DNA of 7,970 nucleotides from Streptosporangiaceae bacterium (GCA_030041195.1 JASHOI010000059.1:1-7970); one strand, 5' to 3'. Positions 1-6,236 are shown, counted from the first letter of the stretch. Program-made: numbers and translations. The notes: generated by a model not told the origin, from the letters alone.

Positions 1-2
1 TT

Positions 3-623
3 GCCCCCAAGGTCGCACTGGGCGGCCTCGCCGCCGCGGCGGCGCTGGTCGTCGTCGCCGGCGGCCTCTACGAGGTCGTCGCGCGCAGCGGCTCGTCGGC
101 AACCAGCGCCTCGGCTGGCGTGCCCTCGGCCGCCAAGCCCGCAGCCGGGCTGCCGAGCCATGGGCTGCTGCTGCCGGCGTCCCCCGTTTTCGGGCCCGCC
201 CTGCAGTATCAGCACGCCGGGCGCACGTACAGCATCAGCCCGATCACCAGCGGCACCCAGTTCACCACGGCCGGGCTCACCAGCGAGGTCAGCGCGGAAG
301 TCAAGAAGTACGGCGCGGGATTCACGAGCACGGGCCCGAACGCTAAGTCCCTCAGCCGGTCTGCATCGGCCAGCCCGGCCGCTGTGCCGCGCGATGAGAC
401 CTTCGCCAACATCTCGGTAGCGTCGCTCCGTGGATGTGTCAGCCGGGTTTCGGCGGGAAGTTTGGTGCTGCTCGTCGACGTGGCGCACTACCGCGGAAAT
501 CCGGCCACGGTTATCGTCACGAGGGCAGCGGAAACCGGGCCGATGGAGATATGGGTGGTCGGCGCTGGCTGCTCGGCGTCAAACAGCGACGTGCTGCAGC
601 GCGCCACGGCCAGCATCCCCTAA
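3..623 (+). CDS. Membrane-anchored protein, C-terminal part (anti-sigma-like, 5' truncated)
   Basis: Only the last 206 residues are in the window; the reading frame is open through the left edge. The fragment begins with a probable membrane-spanning helix (about residues 5-22, rich in Ala, Val, Leu and Gly). A Ser/Ala/Gly/Pro-rich stretch follows, then a domain ending near residue 206. That domain contains two cysteines, C145 (LRGCVSRV) and C190 (VGAGCSASN), which could pair outside the membrane. One transmembrane helix followed by an exported C-terminal domain, just upstream of trxB, matches the position and layout of the membrane anti-sigma-like gene between sigM and trxB in Mycobacterium and Streptomyces (rsmA in M. 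tuberculosis). The cytoplasmic N-terminal domain that would bind a sigma factor lies outside the window, so the role is inferred from context and topology. The gene ends 77 nt before trxB. Confidence 0.65.
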   Translation, partial: APKVALGGLAAAAALVVVAGGLYEVVARSGSSATSASAGVPSAAKPAAGLPSHGLLLPASPVFGPALQYQHAGRTYSISPITSGTQFTTAGLTSEVSAEVKKYGAGFTSTGPNAKSLSRSASASPAAVPRDETFANISVASLRGCVSRVSAGSLVLLVDVAHYRGNPATVIVTRAAETGPMEIWVVGAGCSASNSDVLQRATASIP

Positions 624-638
624 CTGGGCGGTGAGCAC

Positions 639-665
639 GGGAATCTCCGGGCCGCCGGAACTGTT
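639..665 (+). promoter_or_regulatory. SigR/SigH-type (disulfide stress) promoter for trxBA
   Basis: GGGAAT at 639-644 is followed, after exactly 18 nt counted from GGAAT, by GTT at 663-665. This equals the GGAAT-N18-GTT consensus for the thiol-oxidative-stress sigma factors SigR (Streptomyces) and SigH (Mycobacterium). The element lies in the only intergenic gap before trxB, 35 nt upstream of its ATG, which leaves room for a short leader of roughly 25 nt with an AGAAGGG ribosome site. trxBA is a classic SigR target in Streptomyces. Activity here is inferred from the sequence match and position. Confidence 0.72.
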
Positions 666-700
666 GACCCCGCTGCGTGTTGCACAGAAGGGCAGCGTGA

Positions 701-1633
701 ATGACCGACGTTCGGGATGTCATCGTTATCGGGTCCGGCCCGGCAGGCTACACGGCCGCGCTGTACGCGGCGCGGGCGCGGCTGCACCCGCTGGTCTTCG
801 AGGGCTCGGTGACGGCTGGCGGCGCGCTGATGAAGACCACGGACGTGGAGAACTACCCGGGCTTCCCCGACGGCGTCGTGGGTCCCGACCTCATGGACTC
901 GATGCGCAAGCAGGCCGAGCGGTTCGGCGCCGAACTCGTCGCTGACGACGTCACCGAGGTTGACCTGGCCGCCACCCCCAAGGTGGTCAAGGTGGGCAGC
1001 GACATCTACCTGTCGAAGACCGTGATCATCGCGACCGGCTCGAGCTACCGCCAGCTTGACGTGCCCGGGGAGGACCTGCTGGCCGGCCACGGGGTGTCCT
1101 GGTGCGCGACCTGCGATGGCTTCTTCTTCAGGGAGCAGGACATCGCGGTCGTGGGCGGTGGCGACTCGGCCCTCGAGGAAGCCACGTTCCTGACCCGCTT
1201 CGCGCGCTCGGTGACGGTGGTCCACCGGCGGGAGGCGCTCCGCGCGTCCAAGATCATGCAGGACCGCGCCTTCGCCAACCCGAAGGTGAAGTTCGCCTGG
1301 GACAGCGTGGTCGTTGAGGTCCTCGGCGAGGACCGGGTGACCGGGCTGCGCCTCAGGAACGTCAAGACCGGCGAGGAAAGCGACCTGGCGGTGACCGGCG
1401 TGTTCGTGGCCATCGGCCACGACCCGCGCACCGAGCTGTTCACCGGTCAGCTGCTCACCGATCCCGAGGGCTACCTGCTCGTCGAGTCTCCGTCCACGCG
1501 TACCGCGATCGAGGGCGTGTTCGCGGCCGGTGATGTGGTCGATCACACCTACCGCCAGGCGGTGACCGCCGCTGGGACCGGCTGCGCCGCCGCCCTGGAC
1601 GCGGAGCGGTGGCTGGCGGACCACGAGACCTGA
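701..1633 (+). CDS. trxB: Thioredoxin reductase (NADPH), TrxB
   Basis: A 310-residue, full-length low-molecular-weight thioredoxin reductase. It is a cytoplasmic FAD enzyme that passes electrons from NADPH to oxidised thioredoxin. Visible motifs, in order: FAD-binding GSGPAG (11-16); the conserved [16 protein letters not shown] stretch (40-55); the ATG motif at the end of the first FAD part (111-113); the redox-active CATC (C135, C138); the NADPH-binding [10 protein letters not shown] (152-161) and [10 protein letters not shown] (175-184), whose arginines read the NADPH 2'-phosphate; and the C-terminal FAD motif [10 protein letters not shown] (272-281) followed by YRQAVTAAG. The ATG start is preceded by AGAAGGG at 686-692. 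A SigR-type promoter sits just upstream, and trxA follows 66 nt downstream with no terminator seen, so the two are probably one transcript. No key residue is missing. Confidence 0.97.
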   Translation: MTDVRDVIVIGSGPAGYTAALYAARARLHPLVFEGSVTAGGALMKTTDVENYPGFPDGVVGPDLMDSMRKQAERFGAELVADDVTEVDLAATPKVVKVGSDIYLSKTVIIATGSSYRQLDVPGEDLLAGHGVSWCATCDGFFFREQDIAVVGGGDSALEEATFLTRFARSVTVVHRREALRASKIMQDRAFANPKVKFAWDSVVVEVLGEDRVTGLRLRNVKTGEESDLAVTGVFVAIGHDPRTELFTGQLLTDPEGYLLVESPSTRTAIEGVFAAGDVVDHTYRQAVTAAGTGCAAALDAERWLADHET

Positions 1634-1699
1634 GGCGGGGACGGGGACCCGGCCTCGCAGCACAACTCCACCAAGGAAATGGAAAGGAACACCGCCACC

Positions 1700-2023
1700 A
1701 TGGGCGCAACCCGAGCCGTAACGGACGAAACCTTCGAGGACGAGGTGCTCAAGAACGAGAAGCCCGTCGTCGTCGACTACTGGGCCGAGTGGTGCGGTCC
1801 GTGCCGCCAGGTCTCCCCGGTTCTCGAGGAGATCGCCACCGAGCACGCCGACAAGATCGATGTGGTCAAGCTGAACGTGGACCAGAACCCGGTCACGTCG
1901 CAGAAGTACCGGATCCTGAACATTCCGACCCTCAGCGTGTTCAAGGGCGGAGAGGTCGTGAAGGAGATCGTGGGCGCCAGGCCGAAGTCGGCGCTGCTCC
2001 GCGAGCTGGCCGACTTCATCTGA
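1700..2023 (+). CDS. trxA: Thioredoxin, TrxA
   Basis: A 107-residue classical thioredoxin, the small cytoplasmic disulfide reductase that receives electrons from the TrxB encoded just upstream. The active site is W31-C32-G33-P34-C35. The buried Asp26 (VVVDYW) and the cis-proline P76 (NIPTL) are present, as is the C-terminal GGEVVKEIVGARPK region. I chose the ATG at 1700 because GGAAAGGA at 1681-1688 is a suitable ribosome site for it, and because MGATRAVTD-type beginnings fit actinobacterial thioredoxins. An in-frame ATG at 1679 would add seven residues but would place the ribosome site inside the gene. The gene ends 25 nt before a strong hairpin shared with the convergent GNAT gene. Confidence 0.96.
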   Translation: MGATRAVTDETFEDEVLKNEKPVVVDYWAEWCGPCRQVSPVLEEIATEHADKIDVVKLNVDQNPVTSQKYRILNIPTLSVFKGGEVVKEIVGARPKSALLRELADFI

Positions 2024-2047
2024 CCGGCTGGGGCACGGTCCCGCTGC

Positions 2048-2080
2048 GAACGGGCGCTACGCGAGGCGTAGCGCCCGTTC
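2048..2080. terminator. Hairpin, probable bidirectional terminator between trxA and the GNAT gene
   Basis: A perfect 15-bp inverted repeat (arms 2048-2062 and 2066-2080, GAACGGGCGCTACGC and its complement) with a 3-nt loop. It lies 25 nt after the trxA stop, between convergent genes, and overlaps the last codons of the GNAT gene. Neither side has a T-tract, which is common for actinobacterial terminators. Termination in both directions is inferred from the structure and position. Confidence 0.75.
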
Positions 2081-2674
2081 TGGCGTCATCGAGCCGAGCA
2101 GCCGCTCCAGGGCGACCTCGACGTCCTCGCGCCAGGACAGCGCTGTCTTGAGCTCGAGTCGCAGCCGCGGATAGCGGGAATGCTGGCGGACGGTCTTGAA
2201 CCCGACGGCGAGCAGGTAATCGGCGGGAACCACGCACGACGGCCGGTCCCACTTCAGGTCACCGAACGCCTCGATGGCCTTCACGCCGCGCCTGGTCATG
2301 TCCTTGGCAGCGCCCTGGACGAGCATGCGGCCCAGCCCGCCGCCGGCGAACTCGTCGAGCACGTGCGCGGTCATCAGCAGCACGGCGTCGGCACTGACGG
2401 GGCTGGTGGGAAAGGCGATCGACCGCGGGACGTGGTGCGGCGGGGCATACATGATGTATCCGGCCGGAACCCCGTCAACGTAGATGATCTTGCCGCAACT
2501 GCCCCACTCCAGCAGCTCCGAGGAGACCCAGGACTCCTTCTCCAGCCCTGCATCGCCCTCCTCGTGAGCCCTGGCGAAGCCCACCGGGTCGAGTTCCCAG
2601 AACACGCACCGGCGGCACCTGGGCGGCAGATCGCCGATGTTGTCCAGCGTGATGCTGACGAGCCGGCGCGACAC
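2057..2674 (-). CDS. GNAT-family N-acetyltransferase with an N-terminal CxxC motif
   Basis: A 205-residue protein with the acetyl-CoA-binding signature of GNAT acetyltransferases: strand-helix LLMTAHVLDEF, then AGGGLGRMLVQ (about 110-120), fitting the Q/R-x-x-G-x-G/A loop. The substrate is unknown. The N-terminus carries C20-R-R-C23 followed by VFWELDP, with further cysteines at C60 (EWGSCGK) and C147 (PSCVVPADYLLAVGF). These regions look family-conserved, as I recall similar text in Streptomyces proteins from this locus. I chose the GTG at 2674 because AGGGG at 2681-2685 lies 6 nt upstream; an in-frame ATG at 2707 would add 11 residues but has no ribosome site. Its last codons lie in the hairpin shared with trxA. 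A gene in the same orientation precedes parB in Mycobacterium (Rv3916c). A thiol- or metal-linked role for the cysteines is speculation. Confidence 0.85.
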   Translation of the reverse strand: MSRRLVSITLDNIGDLPPRCRRCVFWELDPVGFARAHEEGDAGLEKESWVSSELLEWGSCGKIIYVDGVPAGYIMYAPPHHVPRSIAFPTSPVSADAVLLMTAHVLDEFAGGGLGRMLVQGAAKDMTRRGVKAIEAFGDLKWDRPSCVVPADYLLAVGFKTVRQHSRYPRLRLELKTALSWREDVEVALERLLGSMTPERALRLA

Positions 2675-2680
2675 TAGGCA

Positions 2681-2685
2681 CCCCT
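2681..2685 (-). promoter_or_regulatory. Ribosome binding site fixing the GNAT gene GTG start
   Basis: AGGGG on the minus strand, 6 nt before the GTG at 2672-2674. No comparable sequence precedes the upstream in-frame ATG at 2707. Confidence 0.7.
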
Positions 2686-2799
2686 GAAATCGTGGTAACC
2701 GATCCATGCCGGGTGCCGGGGGCCGGCTGCGTTCCCTCGGTGCATGCCTCGCCGCGCCCCCCTGACCCGTGCCTTAAATGGTACCCACTGGGCGCCCGC

Positions 2800-2805
2800 T
2801 ACGCT
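2800..2805 (+). promoter_or_regulatory. Possible -10 element for a leaderless threonine-aldolase transcript
   Basis: TACGCT fits the actinobacterial TAnnnT -10 pattern and ends 6 nt before the GTG start at 2812. That is the spacing seen in leaderless transcripts, where the start codon is the first transcribed base. No purine-rich ribosome site precedes this GTG, which fits. No convincing -35 box is seen, so the call is tentative. Confidence 0.35.
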
Positions 2806-2811
2806 CAGTCA

Positions 2812-3879
2812 GTGACTTCCACGCTGATTCCTCCGCAGGCGCTGCCGCGCAAGAGCTTCGGCAGCGACAACCACGCAGGCGCTCACCCGGCTGTCCTCGC
2901 CGCGCTGGGCGCGGCCAGCCAGGGCGACGTGACCGCGTACGGCGACGACCCGTGGACCGAACGGATCGCCGCACAGCTCACCGACGAGTTCGGCGCCGCC
3001 GGCGCCTACTTCGTGTTCAACGGGACCGCGGCCAACGTGCTCGGCATCAGCCTGATGCTGCGCCCGTACGACGCCGTGATCTGCGCCGAGGGCGCCCACC
3101 TGAACGTGGACGAGTGCGGGGCCGCGGAGCGGATCATCGGCTGCAAGCTGCTGACCGTCCCGGCCCCGGACGGCAAGCTGACGCCGGAGCTGGTGACGAC
3201 CCGGCTGGCCGGCCGCGGTGACGAGCACCGGGCGCAGCCGCGTGCGGTGGCGATCACCCAGGCGACCGAGGTTGGCACCTGCTACACGCTGGCGGAGCTG
3301 CGGCGGCTCGGCGAGTTCTGCCATGACAACGACCTGCTCGTCTACATGGACGGTGCCCGCCTGGCCAACGCCGCCGCGTTCCTCGGCTGCCCGCTGTCCG
3401 GCCTGGCGGCCAGCGTGGACGTGCTGAGCTTCGGCGGCACCAAGAACGGCGCCGTGGGCGCCGAGGCACTGATCGTGATGAACCCCGCGCTGGTGGCGGA
3501 CGTCCCGTTCCAGCGCAAGCAGGAGATGCAGCTGGCGTCCAAGATGCGCTTCCTGGCCGCGCAGTTCGGCGCGCTGCTGGAGGACCAGCTGTGGCTGAGC
3601 AGCGCCCGGCACGCCAACGCGATGGCACGGCGGCTGGCCGACGGCGTCAGCGGTGTCCCAGGCGTGGGCCTGCGGTACCCGGTCGAGTCCAACGGCGTGT
3701 TCGCGACGCTCGACCCGGCGGTGATCGAGCTCGACCCGCTGCAGCGGGAGTGGAACTTCTACGTGTGGGACGCGGGCGAGCATGTGGTCCGGTGGATGGC
3801 GGCCTTCGACACGTCGGAGGAGGACGTCGACGCGTTCGTGGCGGCGATCCGGCGCGCGGCGGGTGCCGCCACGGCCTGA
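2812..3879 (+). CDS. Threonine aldolase family PLP enzyme (beta-eliminating lyase fold)
   Basis: A 355-residue protein, the usual length for low-specificity L-threonine aldolases. These cytoplasmic fold-type-I PLP enzymes cleave L-threonine or L-allo-threonine to glycine and acetaldehyde. Visible features: SDNHAGAHP (18-26) near the N-terminus; the phosphate-binding NGTAAN (70-75); H96 in EGAHLNVDE, expected to stack on the cofactor ring; D180 in YMDGARL, pairing with the PLP nitrogen; and the Schiff-base lysine K211 in SFGGTKNGAVGAEAL. I chose the GTG at 2812 because the homologous region starts only about 15 residues later and a TACGCT box sits just upstream. The open frame continues further upstream, but that part looks non-coding. 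The gene diverges from the GNAT gene and converges on parB, with parS in the gap. Related aldolases acting on phenylserine or other beta-hydroxy amino acids cannot be excluded. Confidence 0.88.
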   Translation: MTSTLIPPQALPRKSFGSDNHAGAHPAVLAALGAASQGDVTAYGDDPWTERIAAQLTDEFGAAGAYFVFNGTAANVLGISLMLRPYDAVICAEGAHLNVDECGAAERIIGCKLLTVPAPDGKLTPELVTTRLAGRGDEHRAQPRAVAITQATEVGTCYTLAELRRLGEFCHDNDLLVYMDGARLANAAAFLGCPLSGLAASVDVLSFGGTKNGAVGAEALIVMNPALVADVPFQRKQEMQLASKMRFLAAQFGALLEDQLWLSSARHANAMARRLADGVSGVPGVGLRYPVESNGVFATLDPAVIELDPLQREWNFYVWDAGEHVVRWMAAFDTSEEDVDAFVAAIRRAAGAATA

Positions 3880-3903
3880 GCCGGGAGCCGTGTGCGGGGG
3901 CGA

Positions 3904-3919
3904 TGTTTCACGTGGAACA
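3904..3919. promoter_or_regulatory. parS: parS centromere site (ParB binding), site 1
   Basis: TGTTTCACGTGGAACA differs at one position from the common actinobacterial parS TGTTTCACGTGAAACA. Read on the other strand it fits the general consensus TGTTNCACGTGAAACA exactly. It lies in the 55-bp gap between the convergent threonine-aldolase and parB genes. The palindrome extends beyond the 16-mer to 3900-3923 (GCGA and TCGC flanks), with a single mismatched pair. ParB would load here and spread as a CTP-dependent clamp to mark the origin region. Confidence 0.93.
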
Positions 3920-3934
3920 TCGCGCCGAGGCGGC

Positions 3935-4873
3935 TCAGGACTGCGGGCTCCAGCCGGGATACATCGTCTTGACGATCCGCTCCAGGTCGTCCAGGGAGGC
4001 GAACTCCACCACGATCTTTCCCTTGCGCTGCCCGAGTTCCACCTTCACCCGGGTGTCGAACACGTCCGAGAGCCGGTCCGCCAGATCCCTGAGTCCCGGG
4101 GCCACCGGCTTCGGCCGTGCGTCGTGCTGCCGCGGTGCCTTGGCCGCCTGAGCCCCCATGGCCACGATTTCCTCGACCGCCCGGACCGACAGTCCTTCGG
4201 CGACGATCCGGTGGGCCAGTTGCTCCTGGGCCTCGAGGTTCTCGACGCCGAGCAACGCCTTGGCGTGCCCGGCCGACAGGACGCCGGCGGCGACGCGCTT
4301 CTGCACGCCCGCGGGCAGGTTCAGCAGCCGGATGGTGTTGGAGATGTGTGGCCGGGACCTCCCTACCTTGCGGGCCAGTTCCTCGTGGGTGGCGGAGAAG
4401 TCTTCCAGTAGCTGCTGGTAGGCGGCCGCCTCCTCGAGCGGGTTCAGCTGCTCGCGGTGCAGGTTCTCGATCAGGGCGTCCCGGAGCATCTCATCGTCGG
4501 AGGTCTCCCTGACGATCGCCGGGATCTGGGACAGGCCGGCGATCTCGCATGCCCGCCAGCGCCGCTCGCCCATGATCAGCTCGTAATGGCCGGGCATGAC
4601 CTTCCGGACCACCACGGGCTGCAGCAGCCCCACGACCTTGATCGAGGCGGCGAGCTCGTCGAGCGCCTCTTCATCGAAGACCTGCCGGGGCTGCCGCGGG
4701 TTCGGCGTGATCGCGCCCACCGGTATCTCTTCGAAGTAGGCCCCGATGTCCTCGAGCGGCTGACCCTCCGCCGCTGCGGCCTGGTACTGACCCGGAGTCC
4801 CGGCAGCGGCCGGCGATGCGGTCGGAATCAGCGCGCCGAGTCCCCTGCCCAGTCCGCGTTTCTGCTGCGGCAT
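3935..4873 (-). CDS. parB: Chromosome partitioning protein ParB (CTP-dependent DNA clamp)
   Basis: A 312-residue chromosomal ParB (Spo0J type), which loads at parS, spreads as a CTP-gated clamp and stimulates ParA. Visible parts, in order: the N-terminal [12 protein letters not shown] motif (6-17), of the kind that contacts ParA; a low-complexity linker; the ParB/Srx CTP-binding domain with NPRQPR (58-63), GERRWRA (102-108) and [14 protein letters not shown] (136-149); a helix-turn-helix for parS ([26 protein letters not shown], about 161-186); and a C-terminal dimerisation region ending near [16 protein letters not shown] chose the ATG at 4873 because GAGGAG lies 5 nt upstream and [13 protein letters not shown] begins like other ParBs. 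An ATG at 4915 would add 14 residues with a weak ribosome site. It lies 162 nt after parA, and its 3' end faces parS. Confidence 0.97.
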   Translation of the reverse strand: MPQQKRGLGRGLGALIPTASPAAAGTPGQYQAAAAEGQPLEDIGAYFEEIPVGAITPNPRQPRQVFDEEALDELAASIKVVGLLQPVVVRKVMPGHYELIMGERRWRACEIAGLSQIPAIVRETSDDEMLRDALIENLHREQLNPLEEAAAYQQLLEDFSATHEELARKVGRSRPHISNTIRLLNLPAGVQKRVAAGVLSAGHAKALLGVENLEAQEQLAHRIVAEGLSVRAVEEIVAMGAQAAKAPRQHDARPKPVAPGLRDLADRLSDVFDTRVKVELGQRKGKIVVEFASLDDLERIVKTMYPGWSPQS

Positions 4874-4878
4874 TGCCT

Positions 4879-4884
4879 CTCCTC
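4879..4884 (-). promoter_or_regulatory. Ribosome binding site fixing the parB start
   Basis: GAGGAG on the minus strand, 5 nt before the ATG at 4871-4873. It favours this start over the in-frame ATG at 4915. Confidence 0.7.
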
Positions 4885-5035
4885 GCTGTCCGCTCGCGCG
4901 TGGCTTCCGCGCCATCCCGCTCTGTCGTGCCCGGCACCCATGCGGCTCCCGTCAGAGCAATCCTGCCAGGCGCCTGCCGGGAAGCGGACATCATCGTTCA
5001 ACGCGCGGCTCGGCTCACCGCGACCTGCCCGGCGG

Positions 5036-6226
5036 TCAGGCCGACGGTGCCTTGCGGTGCGCCATCTCCCGCGCCGCCTCCAGGTATGCCTGTGCCCCGC
5101 TCGACCCGGGATCGTAGGTCATCACGGACTGGCCGTAGCTCGGGGCCTCGGACACCCGGACGCTGCGCGGGATGATCGACGACAGCACGATCCCGCCGAA
5201 GTGCTCCCTGACCTCGTCGGCGACCTGCGAGGCCAGCCTCGTCCGACCGTCGTACATGGTCAGCAGGATCGTGGAGACCGCCAGGCCCGGGTTGAGGTGG
5301 CTCTTGACCAGGTCGACGGTGCGCAGCAGTTGCTCGAGCCCTTCGAGCGCGTAGTACTCGCACTGGATCGGGATCAGCACCTCCGGCGCCGCCACCAGAG
5401 CGTTGACGGTCAGCAGCCCGAGCGAGGGCGGGCAGTCGATGAAGATGTAGTCGAGAGCGGACGAGTCGAACCCCGCCAGCGCCCGGACCAGCCGCGATTC
5501 CCTGGCCACCAGCGGGACCAGTTCGATCTCCGCTCCGGCCAGGTCGATGGTCGCCGGAGCGCAGTAGAGCTGCGGTATGCCCGCCGCCGGCCGGACGACA
5601 CCCGACAGCGGCTGCCCGTCGACCAGCACGTTGTAGATGGACACGGTGCCGCTGCGATGCTCGACGTCGAGGGCCGTCGAGGCGTTACCCTGCGGGTCAA
5701 GGTCGATGACGAGCACCCGCAGGCCGTGCAGGGCCATGCTCGCGGCAAGGTTGACGGCCGTGGTGGTCTTGCCCACGCCGCCCTTCTGGTTCGCGATCGT
5801 GATGATCCGGCATGCGCCAGGTCGCGGCCAGGCCGGGCCGCCGCCCCGGGCGACCAGCGCGGCGCGGGCCGCGCGCGCGATCGGGGTATCCAGGCTGATC
5901 TCGGCCACCAGCCGGGGCGGGTCGGCCACGTCCGGTGCCCGGCCTGGGCGGTGCGCGGCAGCCGGGGCAGGATTCCCTGTCTCCGCCGGGGGCGCGCCGT
6001 CCTCCGCCCGCGCCGTGCTGCGGTGCTTGCCTGTTCCACGTGGAACCGGCGCCTGAGGCCACCCGAGGCCGTGCTCGCCGCCCGCCGCGGCGGGATCGGG
6101 CCAATCGCCGCCCTGCGTCTCCTCGTCGGGGCCGACAGCACCACCGACGGTGTCGGGCGGGCCCGCCGCAGCGCCTTCCTGGTCCGGCTGGTCCGGCCAT
6201 CCCAGGCCACGATCGGCGGCCGTCAT
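5036..6226 (-). CDS. parA: Chromosome partitioning ATPase ParA (Soj) with long N-terminal extension
   Basis: A 396-residue ParA/MinD-family ATPase. It binds DNA non-specifically as an ATP dimer and is released by ParB, which moves the parS regions. The ATPase core starts at about residue 139: ITIANQ then the deviant Walker A KGGVGKTT (148-155) with the signature lysine K148, the A' motif DLDPQGNAST (175-184), and Walker B YIFIDCPPS (260-268). The core ends with YLEAAREMAHR near the C-terminus. The first 100 or so residues are Pro/Gly/Ala/Glu-rich and look disordered; a conserved-looking LVAEISLDTPIARAAR helix (106-121) follows. GGGAGGAG (6237-6244), 10 nt upstream, supports the ATG at 6226, which starts 30 nt after the rsmG stop. 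A parS-like site is encoded at residues 61-65. Many annotations may start this gene further downstream. Confidence 0.95.
   Translation of the reverse strand: MTAADRGLGWPDQPDQEGAAAGPPDTVGGAVGPDEETQGGDWPDPAAAGGEHGLGWPQAPVPRGTGKHRSTARAEDGAPPAETGNPAPAAAHRPGRAPDVADPPRLVAEISLDTPIARAARAALVARGGGPAWPRPGACRIITIANQKGGVGKTTTAVNLAASMALHGLRVLVIDLDPQGNASTALDVEHRSGTVSIYNVLVDGQPLSGVVRPAAGIPQLYCAPATIDLAGAEIELVPLVARESRLVRALAGFDSSALDYIFIDCPPSLGLLTVNALVAAPEVLIPIQCEYYALEGLEQLLRTVDLVKSHLNPGLAVSTILLTMYDGRTRLASQVADEVREHFGGIVLSSIIPRSVRVSEAPSYGQSVMTYDPGSSGAQAYLEAAREMAHRKAPSA
6032..6047. promoter_or_regulatory. parS: parS-like site inside parA, site 2
   Basis: TGTTCCACGTGGAACC contains a perfect 14-bp palindrome, GTTCCACGTGGAAC (6033-6046). 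It differs from TGTTNCACGTGAAACA at two positions, A to G at position 12 and A to C at position 16. The flanks extend the inverted repeat to 6029-6050 with one mismatched pair. It falls in the parA reading frame, encoding V61-P-R-G-T65 in the low-complexity N-terminal extension. It is probably a real but weaker ParB site. Confidence 0.8.
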
Positions 6227-6236
6227 GACGTTTCTG

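Noticed and set aside
1679..1699. Upstream in-frame ATG for trxA
   Set aside because: It would put the GGAAAGGA ribosome site inside the gene, and the extra seven residues do not look like a thioredoxin beginning.
620..1846. A 408-codon open frame on the - strand opposite trxB
   Set aside because: Antisense shadow of trxB, with low-information His/Arg/Gly/Val-rich translation and no motif.
2360..2365. CACGTG core inside the GNAT gene as a third parS site
   Set aside because: The flanking bases (GAG and CGC) do not match the TGTT/AACA arms of parS.
2692..2811. Longer N-terminus for the threonine aldolase gene
   Set aside because: The extra 40 codons encode Cys/Pro-rich sequence unlike the family and run through the divergent intergenic region; the GTG at 2812 has a -10-like box in the right place.
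2809..3783. A 324-codon open frame on the - strand opposite the threonine aldolase gene
   Set aside because: Antisense shadow; the sense strand has all the PLP-enzyme motifs.
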